The notes below the pieces were generated by a model, which searched no databases, had not been told where the DNA came from, and was given only the letters and a program-made list of their open reading frames with translations. A DNA stretch of 37,744 nt from Lachnospiraceae bacterium (lineage in GTDB: Bacteria > Bacillota > Clostridia > Lachnospirales > Lachnospiraceae), in NCBI GenBank assembly GCA_016281085.1, contig JAEEHY010000175.1, forward strand, positions 1 through 37,744. Direction: 5' to 3'. This document shows, in pieces, positions 28,805 to 37,744 of this stretch (position 1 is the first letter of the stretch; the number at the start of each line of letters is the position of its first letter). Both the position numbers and the translations under genes were made by a program.

Positions 28805-30877
28805 ATGGAAAGAAACATACTTGTTCTTGATAAAAATACCATAGACAAGATCGCCGCCGGTGAGGTTGTCGAACGTCCGATGTCAGTCGTAAAGGAGCTG
28901 GTTGAGAATTCGATAGATTCGAATGCCACTGCGATCACCGTTGAGATAAAGGATGGCGGAACATCCTTTATACGTGTTACGGACAATGGCTGCGGTATAC
29001 CCAAAAGCGAGGTTAAGACAGCCTTTTTAAGACATGCCACAAGCAAGATACGAACTATAGAAGACCTTATAAATGTCGGAAGTCTCGGTTTCAGAGGTGA
29101 GGCTCTGTCAAGCATTGCGGCTGTATCGAAGGTTGAACTGCTTACAAAAACAGAGGATGAATTCACAGGCACCAGATACTGTATAGAGGGGTCCCGTGAA
29201 ATGAGTTTTGATGATGTCGGCGTACCCGAGGGAACTACATTTATCGTAAGAGCCTTATTTTATAACACGCCGGCCAGAAGGAAATTTTTAAAGACGCCCC
29301 AGACAGAGGGAAGCTACGTATCGGATTATATGGAAAAGGTAATGCTGTCCCATCCGGGAATAGCATTTAAGCTTATAATAAATGGCAATACCAGGCTGCA
29401 GAGCTCCGGTAACGGTGAGATACCGGACATAATTTACGGACTGTACGGTCGTGATATGGTAAACGGGCTGCTGCCTATAGATATCACTGACGGAGACATT
29501 ACAATAAGAGGATATGTATGTAAACCGGAGCTTTCAAGAGGAAACCGGAGCTTCGAGATATACTACGTAAACAATCGTTATATCCAGAGTACTGTTATAA
29601 GACGTGCATTGGATGAAGCATATAAGCCCTATCTGATGCTTCATAAATATCCGGTTGTTTTCCTTTATATCGGTATTTCACCGGAGCTTATTGATGTAAA
29701 TGTTCATCCGGCCAAAAAGGAGATACGTTTTCTTGAAGGCGCGCAGCTGTACGATCTTCTTGTTGACGGTATAAGAGATGTGCTTTCACACAAAGAGCTG
29801 ATCCACGATATGCACGAGGAAGAAAGAAATAACGAAAGGGAAAAGATATCACCTGAAAGGACCAGACCGGAGCCGTTTGAGACACAGAGTATATTCGGTT
29901 TTGACTCACGTAAGGATAATAATACCGATAACAGCGGATATGAAAATCATGGCGGCGGTACTACCGGATATATTGATGCGGGAAGAACTCCCGACTATGT
30001 AAAAGAAGAGGGCACTTACAGACCGAAACATACCGAAGAATACAGGACCGTACCCGCATATAGGGATATTACAGCCATCAATGTTTCGGATGATACAGAT
30101 ATAAATGTATCCAGTGAAGCGAAGGCTTACGATGCTGAAAAAGAAAACGGAGCAAAGATCTTAGAAGCGGATGAAAAGGACAGAAATAATTCCGGCGGCA
30201 ATGAGTATGAACAGCTGTCAATGTTTGAACACGGGTTCCTGAGTGAAGAGGGAATACGAAAACACAGGATCATAGGCCAGCTGTTTGAAACCTACTGGCT
30301 GGTCGAAATGGACAATAAACTGTACATAATCGATCAGCACGCAGCTCATGAAAAGATTAAATACGAGCGTCTTATCAGGCAGTTTGCAGAAGGTGAAGTG
30401 CACTCACAGATGTTGAATCCTCCGATCATCGTCACTCTGAGTAAAAGCGAGGAAGCCGTACTGGATAAGTACTCGGATAATTTCAGGAAGGTCGGTTTCG
30501 AGATAGAACAGTTCGGCGGTAATGAATATTCCATACGTGAGATACCTACAGAACTGTTCGGCCTGAGAGCGGATGAATACTTCCATGATCTTATGGATGA
30601 GCTTATGAACGACAAACAGTCAAGAAACATAGATGCGATCGATCACAGGATCGCCACAATGGCATGTAAGAGCGCAGTCAAAGGCAATAACAGGATTTCA
30701 TATGAAGAGGCTGCCGCTCTTATTGATGAATTACTTACTCTTGACAATCCGTTCAACTGTCCTCACGGAAGACCCACCATAATATCATTCACAAAGAATG
30801 AGGTGGAAAAGATGTTTAAACGTATCGTGACATATGGAGATGCGCAGAAATGGATAAAAGTCCCCTGCTTATATTAA
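28805..30877 (+). CDS. mutL: DNA mismatch repair protein MutL, endonuclease type
   Basis: IDKIAAGEVVERPMSVVKELVENSIDSNAT, GFRGEALSSIAAV, DQHAAHEKIKYER endonuclease motif, CPHGRPTI. Confidence 0.97.
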   Translation: MERNILVLDKNTIDKIAAGEVVERPMSVVKELVENSIDSNATAITVEIKDGGTSFIRVTDNGCGIPKSEVKTAFLRHATSKIRTIEDLINVGSLGFRGEALSSIAAVSKVELLTKTEDEFTGTRYCIEGSREMSFDDVGVPEGTTFIVRALFYNTPARRKFLKTPQTEGSYVSDYMEKVMLSHPGIAFKLIINGNTRLQSSGNGEIPDIIYGLYGRDMVNGLLPIDITDGDITIRGYVCKPELSRGNRSFEIYYVNNRYIQSTVIRRALDEAYKPYLMLHKYPVVFLYIGISPELIDVNVHPAKKEIRFLEGAQLYDLLVDGIRDVLSHKELIHDMHEEERNNEREKISPERTRPEPFETQSIFGFDSRKDNNTDNSGYENHGGGTTGYIDAGRTPDYVKEEGTYRPKHTEEYRTVPAYRDITAINVSDDTDINVSSEAKAYDAEKENGAKILEADEKDRNNSGGNEYEQLSMFEHGFLSEEGIRKHRIIGQLFETYWLVEMDNKLYIIDQHAAHEKIKYERLIRQFAEGEVHSQMLNPPIIVTLSKSEEAVLDKYSDNFRKVGFEIEQFGGNEYSIREIPTELFGLRADEYFHDLMDELMNDKQSRNIDAIDHRIATMACKSAVKGNNRISYEEAAALIDELLTLDNPFNCPHGRPTIISFTKNEVEKMFKRIVTYGDAQKWIKVPCLY

Positions 30878-31815
30878 CGGGTCCGACCGGTGTCGGTAAA
30901 ACCGAATTGTCCATAAAGCTCGCAAAAAGGCTTGACGGTGAAATAATATCGGCTGACAGCATGCAGGTATACCGGCATATGGATATAGGGACAGCCAAGA
31001 TCACAAAAGAAATGATGCAGGGGATACCTCATCATCTGATCGATGTGCTTGAGCCTACGGAAGACTACAACGTTTCAAGGTTCAAGGAGGAGGCCTTAAG
31101 GGCAATACAGGAGATCCTGTCGCGTGACAGGATACCCATAATAGTGGGTGGTACGGGCTTTTATATACAGGCGCTTCTGTATGATATTGATTTTACGGAT
31201 AATGCACAGACTCCGTACAGAGAGGAACTGTTCCGGCTTGCAAAAGAGAAGGGGAACGGATATCTGCATGATGAGTTGAAAAAATGTGATCCCGGTGCGG
31301 CAGGATATATTCATGCCAATGACATTAAAAGGGTTACAAGGGCTCTTGAATTCTTTCATGAAACAGGTAAGAAGATCTCCGAACATAACGAGGAGGAAAG
31401 GAAACGGGAATCTCCGTATGATTTCAGATATTTTGTTCTGAACCGGCCGCGGGATCTTCTGTATGAGCGTATCAACAGACGTGTTGATGATATGATCAGG
31501 GCAGGCCTTGTAAATGAAGTAAAGCAGCTTCTTGAGATCGGATGTGACGGCTCAATGGTGTCGATGCAGGGACTGGGATACAAAGAGATAATAGATTATC
31601 TTGAAGGTAATATAACCCTGGAAAATGCGATAGATACAATAAAACGCGATACAAGACATTTCGCCAAGAGACAGCTTACATGGTTCAGGCGTGAGCGTGA
31701 TGTGATCATGATAAACAAGGACGAATTTGATTATGATGATGAGAAGATACTTGAATTCATAATGAAGTATTTTGAGCCTGTTCTGAATATGGTAACTATT
31801 CAGAACAGCACATAA
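30850..31815 (+). CDS. miaA: tRNA dimethylallyltransferase; C-terminal codons lie in repeat sequence
   Basis: LILTGPTGVGKTELSIKLAKRL, ISADSMQVYRHMDIGTAK, IPHHLID, IIVGGTGFYIQALL. The 3' end overlaps repeat copy 4. Confidence 0.97.
   Translation: MDKSPLLILTGPTGVGKTELSIKLAKRLDGEIISADSMQVYRHMDIGTAKITKEMMQGIPHHLIDVLEPTEDYNVSRFKEEALRAIQEILSRDRIPIIVGGTGFYIQALLYDIDFTDNAQTPYREELFRLAKEKGNGYLHDELKKCDPGAAGYIHANDIKRVTRALEFFHETGKKISEHNEEERKRESPYDFRYFVLNRPRDLLYERINRRVDDMIRAGLVNEVKQLLEIGCDGSMVSMQGLGYKEIIDYLEGNITLENAIDTIKRDTRHFAKRQLTWFRRERDVIMINKDEFDYDDEKILEFIMKYFEPVLNMVTIQNST
31764..31789 (+). repeat. Partial end of the dispersed element (26 nt)
   Basis: gaagtattttgagcctgttctgaata is identical to the distal end of the full copy at 31792-31933. 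Confidence 0.85.
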
Positions 31816-31933
31816 ATTTTAAAATATGATGTGTCATGCTTGCATGTAAACAGCATATTTTATAAATTTATGTATTGGATGAATCCAAAACAGCGAAAAA
31901 TACGAAGTATTTTGAGCCTGTTCTGAATAGTTA
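31792..31933 (+). repeat. Dispersed ~142-bp MITE-like element, copy 4
   Basis: GTAACTATTCAGAACAG...CTGTTCTGAATAGTTA, same internal architecture as the other copies. Confidence 0.92.
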
Positions 31934-31961
31934 AAAGAAACAATCAGAAAGAGGTAAGGAT

Positions 31962-33260
31962 TTGGAGATAAACGAATTATACAGACAGTTGGATATAGAT
32001 GATGATGTGTATGAGTATTCGTGTGCCAAGCTGGCCGGATTAAAGGACAGATTTGACAGGATAGACGAAACAGCCGAATTCAATCAGCTGAAGGTACTTG
32101 ACGCCTTAAGAGAGTGCCGGGTTTCCGAGGCATGTTTTTCAATGTCGACGGGATACGGTTACAATGATATCGGAAGAGATACTCTTGAAAGGGTGTATGC
32201 TCATATATTTAAAACGGAGGATGCGCTGGTGCGTCCGCAGATCACGTGTGGAACTCATGCCCTGAACGTGGCTCTGTCCTCAAATCTTCGTCCGGGTGAT
32301 GAACTGCTTTCGCCTGTAGGTAAGCCCTATGATACGCTCGAGGAGGTTATAGGCATAAGGCCCTCCTGCGGATCGCTTAAGGAATACGGAGTAAGTTACA
32401 GGCAGGTGGATCTTAAGGAAGATGGCAGTTTTGATTATGACGGAATAAGAAATGCGATAAATGAACGTACCAGAATGGTTACGATACAGAGATCCAAGGG
32501 ATATCAGACAAGACCTACGCTTTCGGTCGGAGAAATATGCGAGCTCATATCCTTTATAAAAGGAATAAAGAAGGATGTCATATGCATGGTCGATAACTGC
32601 TACGGTGAATTCGTGGAAAGGACCGAGCCTTCACAGGGAGGTGCAGACATGATAGTAGGCTCCCTTATAAAGAACCCGGGAGGCGGTCTTGCACCGGTAG
32701 GCGGTTATATAGCAGGTACAAGGGAATGTATTGAGAAGGCTGCCTACAGGCTGACGTCTCCGGGACTCGGCAAAGAGGTGGGCGCGTCATTAAACGTTAT
32801 CCAGAGCTTTTATCAGGGACTGTTTCTTGCCCCGACTGTGGTAAGCTCGGCGCTGAAGGGAGCCATCTTCGCAGCAAACATGCTGAAGGGGATCGGGTTT
32901 TCAGTGTATCCGGAACCTGAAACCGAAAGACATGATATAATCCAGGCGGTTACACTTGGAAGTGCCGAGGGAGTCATATCATTCTGTAAGGGCATACAGG
33001 CAGCAGCACCGGTTGACAGCTTTGTAACCCCGGAGCCATGGGCGATGCCCGGATATGATTCGGATGTGATAATGGCTGCAGGTGCGTTTGTTTCGGGGTC
33101 TTCGATCGAACTGAGCGCGGACGGACCGATAAAAGAGCCTTATAATGTGTATTTTCAGGGGGGACTTACTTTCCCTCATGTCAAATACGGTATAATGCGT
33201 GCCGTTCAGCAACTGAAAAACGACGGACTTGTCAAGCCTTATGTATTCAATATATCTTGA
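31962..33260 (+). CDS. Methionine gamma-lyase/aluminum resistance family PLP-dependent protein
   Basis: TTG start. MSTGYGYNDIGRDTLERVYAHIF, RPQITCGTHALNVALSSNLRPGDELL, DNCYGEFVE, GSLIKNPGGGLAPVGGYIAG; located downstream of miaA. Confidence 0.88.
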   Translation: MEINELYRQLDIDDDVYEYSCAKLAGLKDRFDRIDETAEFNQLKVLDALRECRVSEACFSMSTGYGYNDIGRDTLERVYAHIFKTEDALVRPQITCGTHALNVALSSNLRPGDELLSPVGKPYDTLEEVIGIRPSCGSLKEYGVSYRQVDLKEDGSFDYDGIRNAINERTRMVTIQRSKGYQTRPTLSVGEICELISFIKGIKKDVICMVDNCYGEFVERTEPSQGGADMIVGSLIKNPGGGLAPVGGYIAGTRECIEKAAYRLTSPGLGKEVGASLNVIQSFYQGLFLAPTVVSSALKGAIFAANMLKGIGFSVYPEPETERHDIIQAVTLGSAEGVISFCKGIQAAAPVDSFVTPEPWAMPGYDSDVIMAAGAFVSGSSIELSADGPIKEPYNVYFQGGLTFPHVKYGIMRAVQQLKNDGLVKPYVFNIS

Positions 33261-33343
33261 CATTTCGGGACATAAGTTTAAAATATAAATATTCGGTTAA
33301 ACAGGACCCGGTCGGTCTTCATATTCCCCGTAAAAGGGGATTT

Positions 33344-34042
33344 ATGGATATAAAACATTTAACACTTAAGGAAATGCCCGCGGATGACCGTCCTTATGAG
33401 CGGTTCATGAAATACGGAGCGGGAGCTTTGTCGGATTCCGAACTTCTTGCAATTATTGTAAAGACCGGATGTAAAGGCAGGACAGGTATTGATGTTGCAA
33501 GAGAACTCTTGACATGTGCTGACGGATCTTCTTCGCTGCTGAATCTTTTCAGGCTGAGCATACAGGATATGAAGGATATTGACGGTGTGGGTGAAGTGAA
33601 GGCAATAACACTTAAATGTGTTGCGGAAATTGCCCGCAGGCTTTCCGGAGCGCAATACAGGGAACGTGTTAAGCTTGATGAACCGGCAACAGTTGCGGCA
33701 ATGTATATGGAGACGATGCGTCATCTTGAATATGAACAGATAAGGATCGTTTATTCGGATGGGGCACAGCGTATTATATGTGATGAGGTCATTTCAAACG
33801 GAACAGTAAATAAAGCCCTTGTTTCAGTACGGGATATATTTATAAAGGCACTTGAACATAAGGCGGTCGGACTTATAATGCTGCACAATCATCCGAGTGG
33901 CGATCCGACACCGAGCAATGAAGATATCAGTATCACACGAAAGCTTTCAAGTGCAGGCAGTTTGATGGATATAGGATTAATTGATCATATTATTATCGGG
34001 GACGGACGTTATATAAGCCTGTTGGAGCAGGGTGTAATTTAG
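33344..34042 (+). CDS. radC: RadC/JAB domain DNA repair-like protein
   Basis: LTLKEMPADDRPYERFMKYGAGALSDSELLAIIVKTG, MLHNHPSGDPTPSNEDISIT, GLIDHIIIGDGRYISL. Start set at MDIKHL; the 29-codon 5' extension lacks supporting features. Confidence 0.94.
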   Translation: MDIKHLTLKEMPADDRPYERFMKYGAGALSDSELLAIIVKTGCKGRTGIDVARELLTCADGSSSLLNLFRLSIQDMKDIDGVGEVKAITLKCVAEIARRLSGAQYRERVKLDEPATVAAMYMETMRHLEYEQIRIVYSDGAQRIICDEVISNGTVNKALVSVRDIFIKALEHKAVGLIMLHNHPSGDPTPSNEDISITRKLSSAGSLMDIGLIDHIIIGDGRYISLLEQGVI

Positions 34043-34063
34043 TCCGTGATCAGGAGGTTGGAT

Positions 34064-35083
34064 TTGTCGACAAGCGCATTTGGCATAGATCTTGGTACTT
34101 ACAATATAAAGATTTACAACGGTTTCAATGAAACCATCACTTCACAGAAGAATATCATTGCGATACAGAAGATAATGAACAAGAAGAATCTGTTCGCATA
34201 CGGAGACCATGCATTTGAGATGTATGAGAAGGCTCCGCAGAATATAAGTGTTTCTTTTCCGGTTATAAACGGCGTGATCGCTGACATTAACCATATGCAG
34301 ATCCTCCTGCGCAATTTCATTAATGATGCGATGAACAACAATATAAGAAGTGCAGATTACTACATTTCCGTTCCGACTGACATAACAGGCGTGGAAAAAA
34401 GAGCCTTCTATGACCTTGTAAAGGAATCAAACGTTAAGGCGCGAAATATCTATATTGTTGAGAAAGCGATCGCGGACGGTGTGGGACTGGATGTGGATGT
34501 TGTCAACTCACAGGGGATACTTGTCGTTAATATAGGCTATGAAACCACGGAAATATCCATACTGTCAATGGGTGGAATTGTGCTCAGCAGGCTTATTAAG
34601 ATAGGCGGAAAGAAGTTTGATGAAAGCATAAGAAACATCATACGTAAGGAATACAATCTGCTTGTAGGGATCAAGACGGCGGAAAAGGTTAAGATCGCAC
34701 TCCCCAAGCTTGAGGAGAATAAGGAGGATGCCGTTGTATACGGCAGGGATATCGTAACGGGACTGCCCGTTGAAAGAAGTATCCCCGTAAATCTTATCGA
34801 GAAGGCCATGAGTGAGAACTTTGAGACAATAATCGACAGTGTACGTGTTATCCTTGAACGTACGCCCCCTGAGCTCGGTGCCGATATTTACAGAAAGGGC
34901 ATCTTTTTGACAGGCGGCTCGGCCGGGATAGGAGATCTTCATGAGCTTATTGCAAAGAGTACCGGACTTAAGGTTAATTTTTCCGTGAACGGTGAGGAGA
35001 GCGTTGCATACGGCCTGTCACAGATAATCAAGACAGAGAGCCTCCGTTCCGTTGTAAGTACAATGCAGGATGTTGAGTATTGA
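34064..35083 (+). CDS. mreB: Rod shape-determining protein MreB family
   Basis: FGIDLGTYNIKIY, actin-fold motifs VVNIGYETTEISILSMGG, GIFLTGGSAGIGDLHELI. The aggagg at 34052-34057 points to a TTG start at 34064 (ORF track 34046). Confidence 0.92.
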   Translation: MSTSAFGIDLGTYNIKIYNGFNETITSQKNIIAIQKIMNKKNLFAYGDHAFEMYEKAPQNISVSFPVINGVIADINHMQILLRNFINDAMNNNIRSADYYISVPTDITGVEKRAFYDLVKESNVKARNIYIVEKAIADGVGLDVDVVNSQGILVVNIGYETTEISILSMGGIVLSRLIKIGGKKFDESIRNIIRKEYNLLVGIKTAEKVKIALPKLEENKEDAVVYGRDIVTGLPVERSIPVNLIEKAMSENFETIIDSVRVILERTPPELGADIYRKGIFLTGGSAGIGDLHELIAKSTGLKVNFSVNGEESVAYGLSQIIKTESLRSVVSTMQDVEY

Positions 35084-35101
35084 GTTCGCTAAGAGGATAT
35101 A

Positions 35102-35965
35102 ATGGCAAGAAAAGGATACGGAAGAAATAAGATTTCTATCCCTTCTAAATATATTTTTTTAATATTGTCAATTCTGTGTGTAGGCATGATGCTTATTTCA
35201 TTTACCACGGATTTCGTAACCGGACCCGTTGAAACGGTGGCCGGTTATATTATAGTACCGTTTCAAAAGGGGATAGCCTCTGCGGGAGGTTGGCTTACCG
35301 GCAGGTCCGAGAATATCCGAAAGATCAATGAACTAAATGAGGAAAACAGGGAATTAAAGGAAAAGGTCGATGAACTTACCATACAGATAAACGACCTGAC
35401 CAGGGACAAGTATGAGCTTGCGGAGCTTCGAAGTCTTTTTCTTCTTGATGAGCAGTATACCGATTATGATAAGGTCGGTGCAAGGGTGATCGGGAAGGAT
35501 ACCGGTAACTGGTATTCCAATTTTGTTATTGACAAGGGCAGTAACGACGGCATTAAGACTGATATGAACGTAATGGCCGGTACCGGTCTTGTGGGAATAG
35601 TAACAAAGGTAGGACCCAACTGGGCCAGTGTACGCTCCATAATAGACGATACGAGTAATCTGAGCGGAATGGTAATGTCCACATCGGATACACTGGTTGT
35701 GAGTGGGGACCTGGAACTGATGGATGAAGGTTATATCCGTTTCTCACAGCTTATTGATGAAGAAAACAAGGTGATAAAGGGAGATCAGGTAGTCACCTCC
35801 GCGATCAGCAACAAATATCTTCCGGGTATATCGGTCGGTTATATTTCCGAGATAGAGACGGATGCAAACAATCTCACCAAATCAGGATATATAACCCCGG
35901 TTGTGGATTTCAAGAAGCTTGGTACGGTACTTGTCGTAACCGAGCTTAAGGAGACGATGGATTAA
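35102..35965 (+). CDS. mreC: Rod shape-determining protein MreC
   Basis: N-terminal TM, coiled coil (INELNEENRELKEKVDELTIQINDL), then a beta domain with VIGKDTGNWYSNFVIDKGSNDGI and MNVMAGTGLVGIVTKVG. Confidence 0.95.
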   Translation: MARKGYGRNKISIPSKYIFLILSILCVGMMLISFTTDFVTGPVETVAGYIIVPFQKGIASAGGWLTGRSENIRKINELNEENRELKEKVDELTIQINDLTRDKYELAELRSLFLLDEQYTDYDKVGARVIGKDTGNWYSNFVIDKGSNDGIKTDMNVMAGTGLVGIVTKVGPNWASVRSIIDDTSNLSGMVMSTSDTLVVSGDLELMDEGYIRFSQLIDEENKVIKGDQVVTSAISNKYLPGISVGYISEIETDANNLTKSGYITPVVDFKKLGTVLVVTELKETMD

Positions 35966-35966
35966 T

Positions 35967-36473
35967 ATGTTAAGAAGAATAGTTGTCTTTCTTATGATAA
36001 TAACCGGATATCTTCTTCAATCCACTCTGTTCAGTGCATTTACGATAGCCGGTATAGTTCCCAATATACTTATGATAATAACTTCGGCCTTTGGGCTGAT
36101 GAGAGGAAAAAGAGAAGGGATGTTTGTCGGTTTTGTTGCCGGTCTGCTGGTGGATGTTTTTTTCATGAACATCCTTGGCTTTTTTGCTCTTGTTTATATG
36201 ACAATAGGTTATCTTAACGGATTTTTCAGAAGTATTTTCTATCCGGAGGATATTAAGCTGCCAATGATAATGATAGGAAGCAGCGAGCTTTTGTACTGTT
36301 TTATCTGCTACATCTTTCTGTATCTGTTAAGAGGCAGGATGCATCTTGGGTACTATTTTATACACATTATGATACCGGACATAGTATATACCGTATTGAT
36401 AACATTTATTCTTTATAAAGGGATTCTGTTTATCAACGAACGTCTTGAGGAATATGAAATCGGGAGAAGCTAG
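35967..36473 (+). CDS. mreD: Rod shape-determining protein MreD
   Basis: Small polytopic membrane protein between mreC and PBP2: PNILMIITSAFGLMRGKREGMFVGFVAGLLVDVFF. Confidence 0.9.
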   Translation: MLRRIVVFLMIITGYLLQSTLFSAFTIAGIVPNILMIITSAFGLMRGKREGMFVGFVAGLLVDVFFMNILGFFALVYMTIGYLNGFFRSIFYPEDIKLPMIMIGSSELLYCFICYIFLYLLRGRMHLGYYFIHIMIPDIVYTVLITFILYKGILFINERLEEYEIGRS

Positions 36474-36475
36474 GC

Positions 36476-37744
36476 TTGCTTGCGGATATTAAGGAATGGA
36501 TCAAAAACGTTATATTTTCTCGACTTTTTCTGCTCACTATAATTATAGGAGCTTTGTTTTTTGTACTTGTACAGAAGCTCTTTGTTCTTCAGATCATAAA
36601 CGGTGAGGATTATCTTAACAACTTCACTCTGACCATTAAGAAGGAAATATCACTTCCCGGTGCCCGCGGTAATATATACGACCGTAACGGTAATCTTCTT
36701 GCATACAACGAGCTGGCCTATTCCGTCACCATAGAAGACAATTATGAGGCGACCTCGGATAAAAATCTTCTTCTTAACGATACGATAATCAGAACGGTGA
36801 ATATAATCGAGAGCTGCGGTGATGAGGTAAACAACGACTTCAAGATCGTAATAAACAGGTTCGGACATTATGAGTATGTTGTTTCCGATACCAGACTGCT
36901 TCGTTTTCTCGCAGATGTTTACGGTCATGCCAAGCTTGATGAACTGACTGAAGAGGAACGTAATTCCACGGCTATTGATGTGATACGTTATCTGTGTTCC
37001 AAGGAAAGATATCAGATAGGCACCATACGTAAAAATGAGGAGGGGGAAGATGAATTCTTGCCCATGCAGGGATACTCGGAAGAGGAGATCCTTAAGATAA
37101 TCACAGTCCGTTATGCGATGAGCACGAACAGCTATCAGAAATATCTGTCCACAGTTATCGCATCCCAGGTAAGTCCGGAAACAGTTGCGGCGATCTTGGA
37201 GTGTTCAAATGAGCTTCAGGGTGTCAGCATTGCGGAGAATATGCTGAGGCGATACAACGATACGCAATATTTTGCTCATATTATAGGATATGTAGGAAAT
37301 GCATCCACAGAGGATCTTGAAGAGCTGTCTGCATCGACCACCCATGAATATGATATGACGGATATTGTAGGTAAAGCCGGAATTGAGAAGACAATGGAGG
37401 ACTATCTCCAGGGTAAAAAAGGACGTGATGTTGTATTTACAGATAACGTCGGAAAGATACTTGAAACAGATTCCCATGAGGATCCTGTTGCCGGTCAGGA
37501 TGTGTATCTTTCTATAGATTCGGATCTTCAGAAGGCTGTCTATAATATGCTCGAGCAGAAGCTTGCCGGAATACTTGTGACCAAAATAATAAACATGAAG
37601 GAATACAATAACAGTGAAGTCAAATCTTCCAAGATGATGATTCCCATAGACGATGTTTATTATGCACTGGTCAACAACAACGTGATCGATATCAATAAGT
37701 TTGCCGAGCCGAATGCCCATACATATGAAAAGCAGGTATATGCC
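36476..37744 (+). CDS. Penicillin-binding protein 2-like, N-terminal part (truncated by window end)
   Basis: Manual reading frame from TTG 36476 stays open for 423 codons: LADIKEWIKNVIFSRLFLLTIIIGALFFVLVQKLFVLQIINGEDYL...ISLPGARGNIYDRNGNLLAYNELAYSV...GKAGIEKTMEDYLQGKKGRD. Confidence 0.9.
   Translation, partial: MLADIKEWIKNVIFSRLFLLTIIIGALFFVLVQKLFVLQIINGEDYLNNFTLTIKKEISLPGARGNIYDRNGNLLAYNELAYSVTIEDNYEATSDKNLLLNDTIIRTVNIIESCGDEVNNDFKIVINRFGHYEYVVSDTRLLRFLADVYGHAKLDELTEEERNSTAIDVIRYLCSKERYQIGTIRKNEEGEDEFLPMQGYSEEEILKIITVRYAMSTNSYQKYLSTVIASQVSPETVAAILECSNELQGVSIAENMLRRYNDTQYFAHIIGYVGNASTEDLEELSASTTHEYDMTDIVGKAGIEKTMEDYLQGKKGRDVVFTDNVGKILETDSHEDPVAGQDVYLSIDSDLQKAVYNMLEQKLAGILVTKIINMKEYNNSEVKSSKMMIPIDDVYYALVNNNVIDINKFAEPNAHTYEKQVYA

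Noticed and set aside
1-31933. Four similar repeats considered as CRISPR units
   Set aside because: They are ~142 bp, kilobases apart, in both orientations, with terminal inverted repeats and no spacer array or cas genes.

Overview
The window is a chromosomal, housekeeping-rich segment of a low-GC Firmicute. Gene content and order suggest a Lachnospiraceae-like Clostridia, which is an inference. About 30 CDSs are recognisable: rpmB (-); asp23-like/fakA/recG; a two-gene cheY/CheX-like unit (-); a type IIA topoisomerase B/A pair; rsmD-coaD-coiled-coil protein; an M20C peptidase; two pseudouridine synthases; recU; hisZ-hisG-hisD-hisB-(HisF-like)HisIE; a radical SAM pair and RNase G/E; mutS-mutL-miaA; a PLP-dependent lyase-like protein; radC; and mreBCD followed by a truncated PBP2. 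I see no CRISPR array, tRNA, rRNA or prophage. The main structure the genes do not explain is a dispersed ~142-bp element present four times (1-141, 6260-6401, 12558-12700, 31792-31933), plus two partial ends. It has 17-bp terminal inverted repeats beginning GTAAC and one copy with perfect 8-bp flanking direct repeats, a signature resembling IS66-family termini. Its internal hairpin changes by compensatory substitution between copies. One copy supplies the last codons and stop of miaA. Other points of interest are a HisIE fused to a HisF-like barrel lacking the first catalytic Asp, an RNase G/E ending before the Zn-link, a topoisomerase A subunit without a GyrA box, a CheX-like protein with an MshEN-like N-terminus, and a 20-bp palindrome over the his promoter start region.
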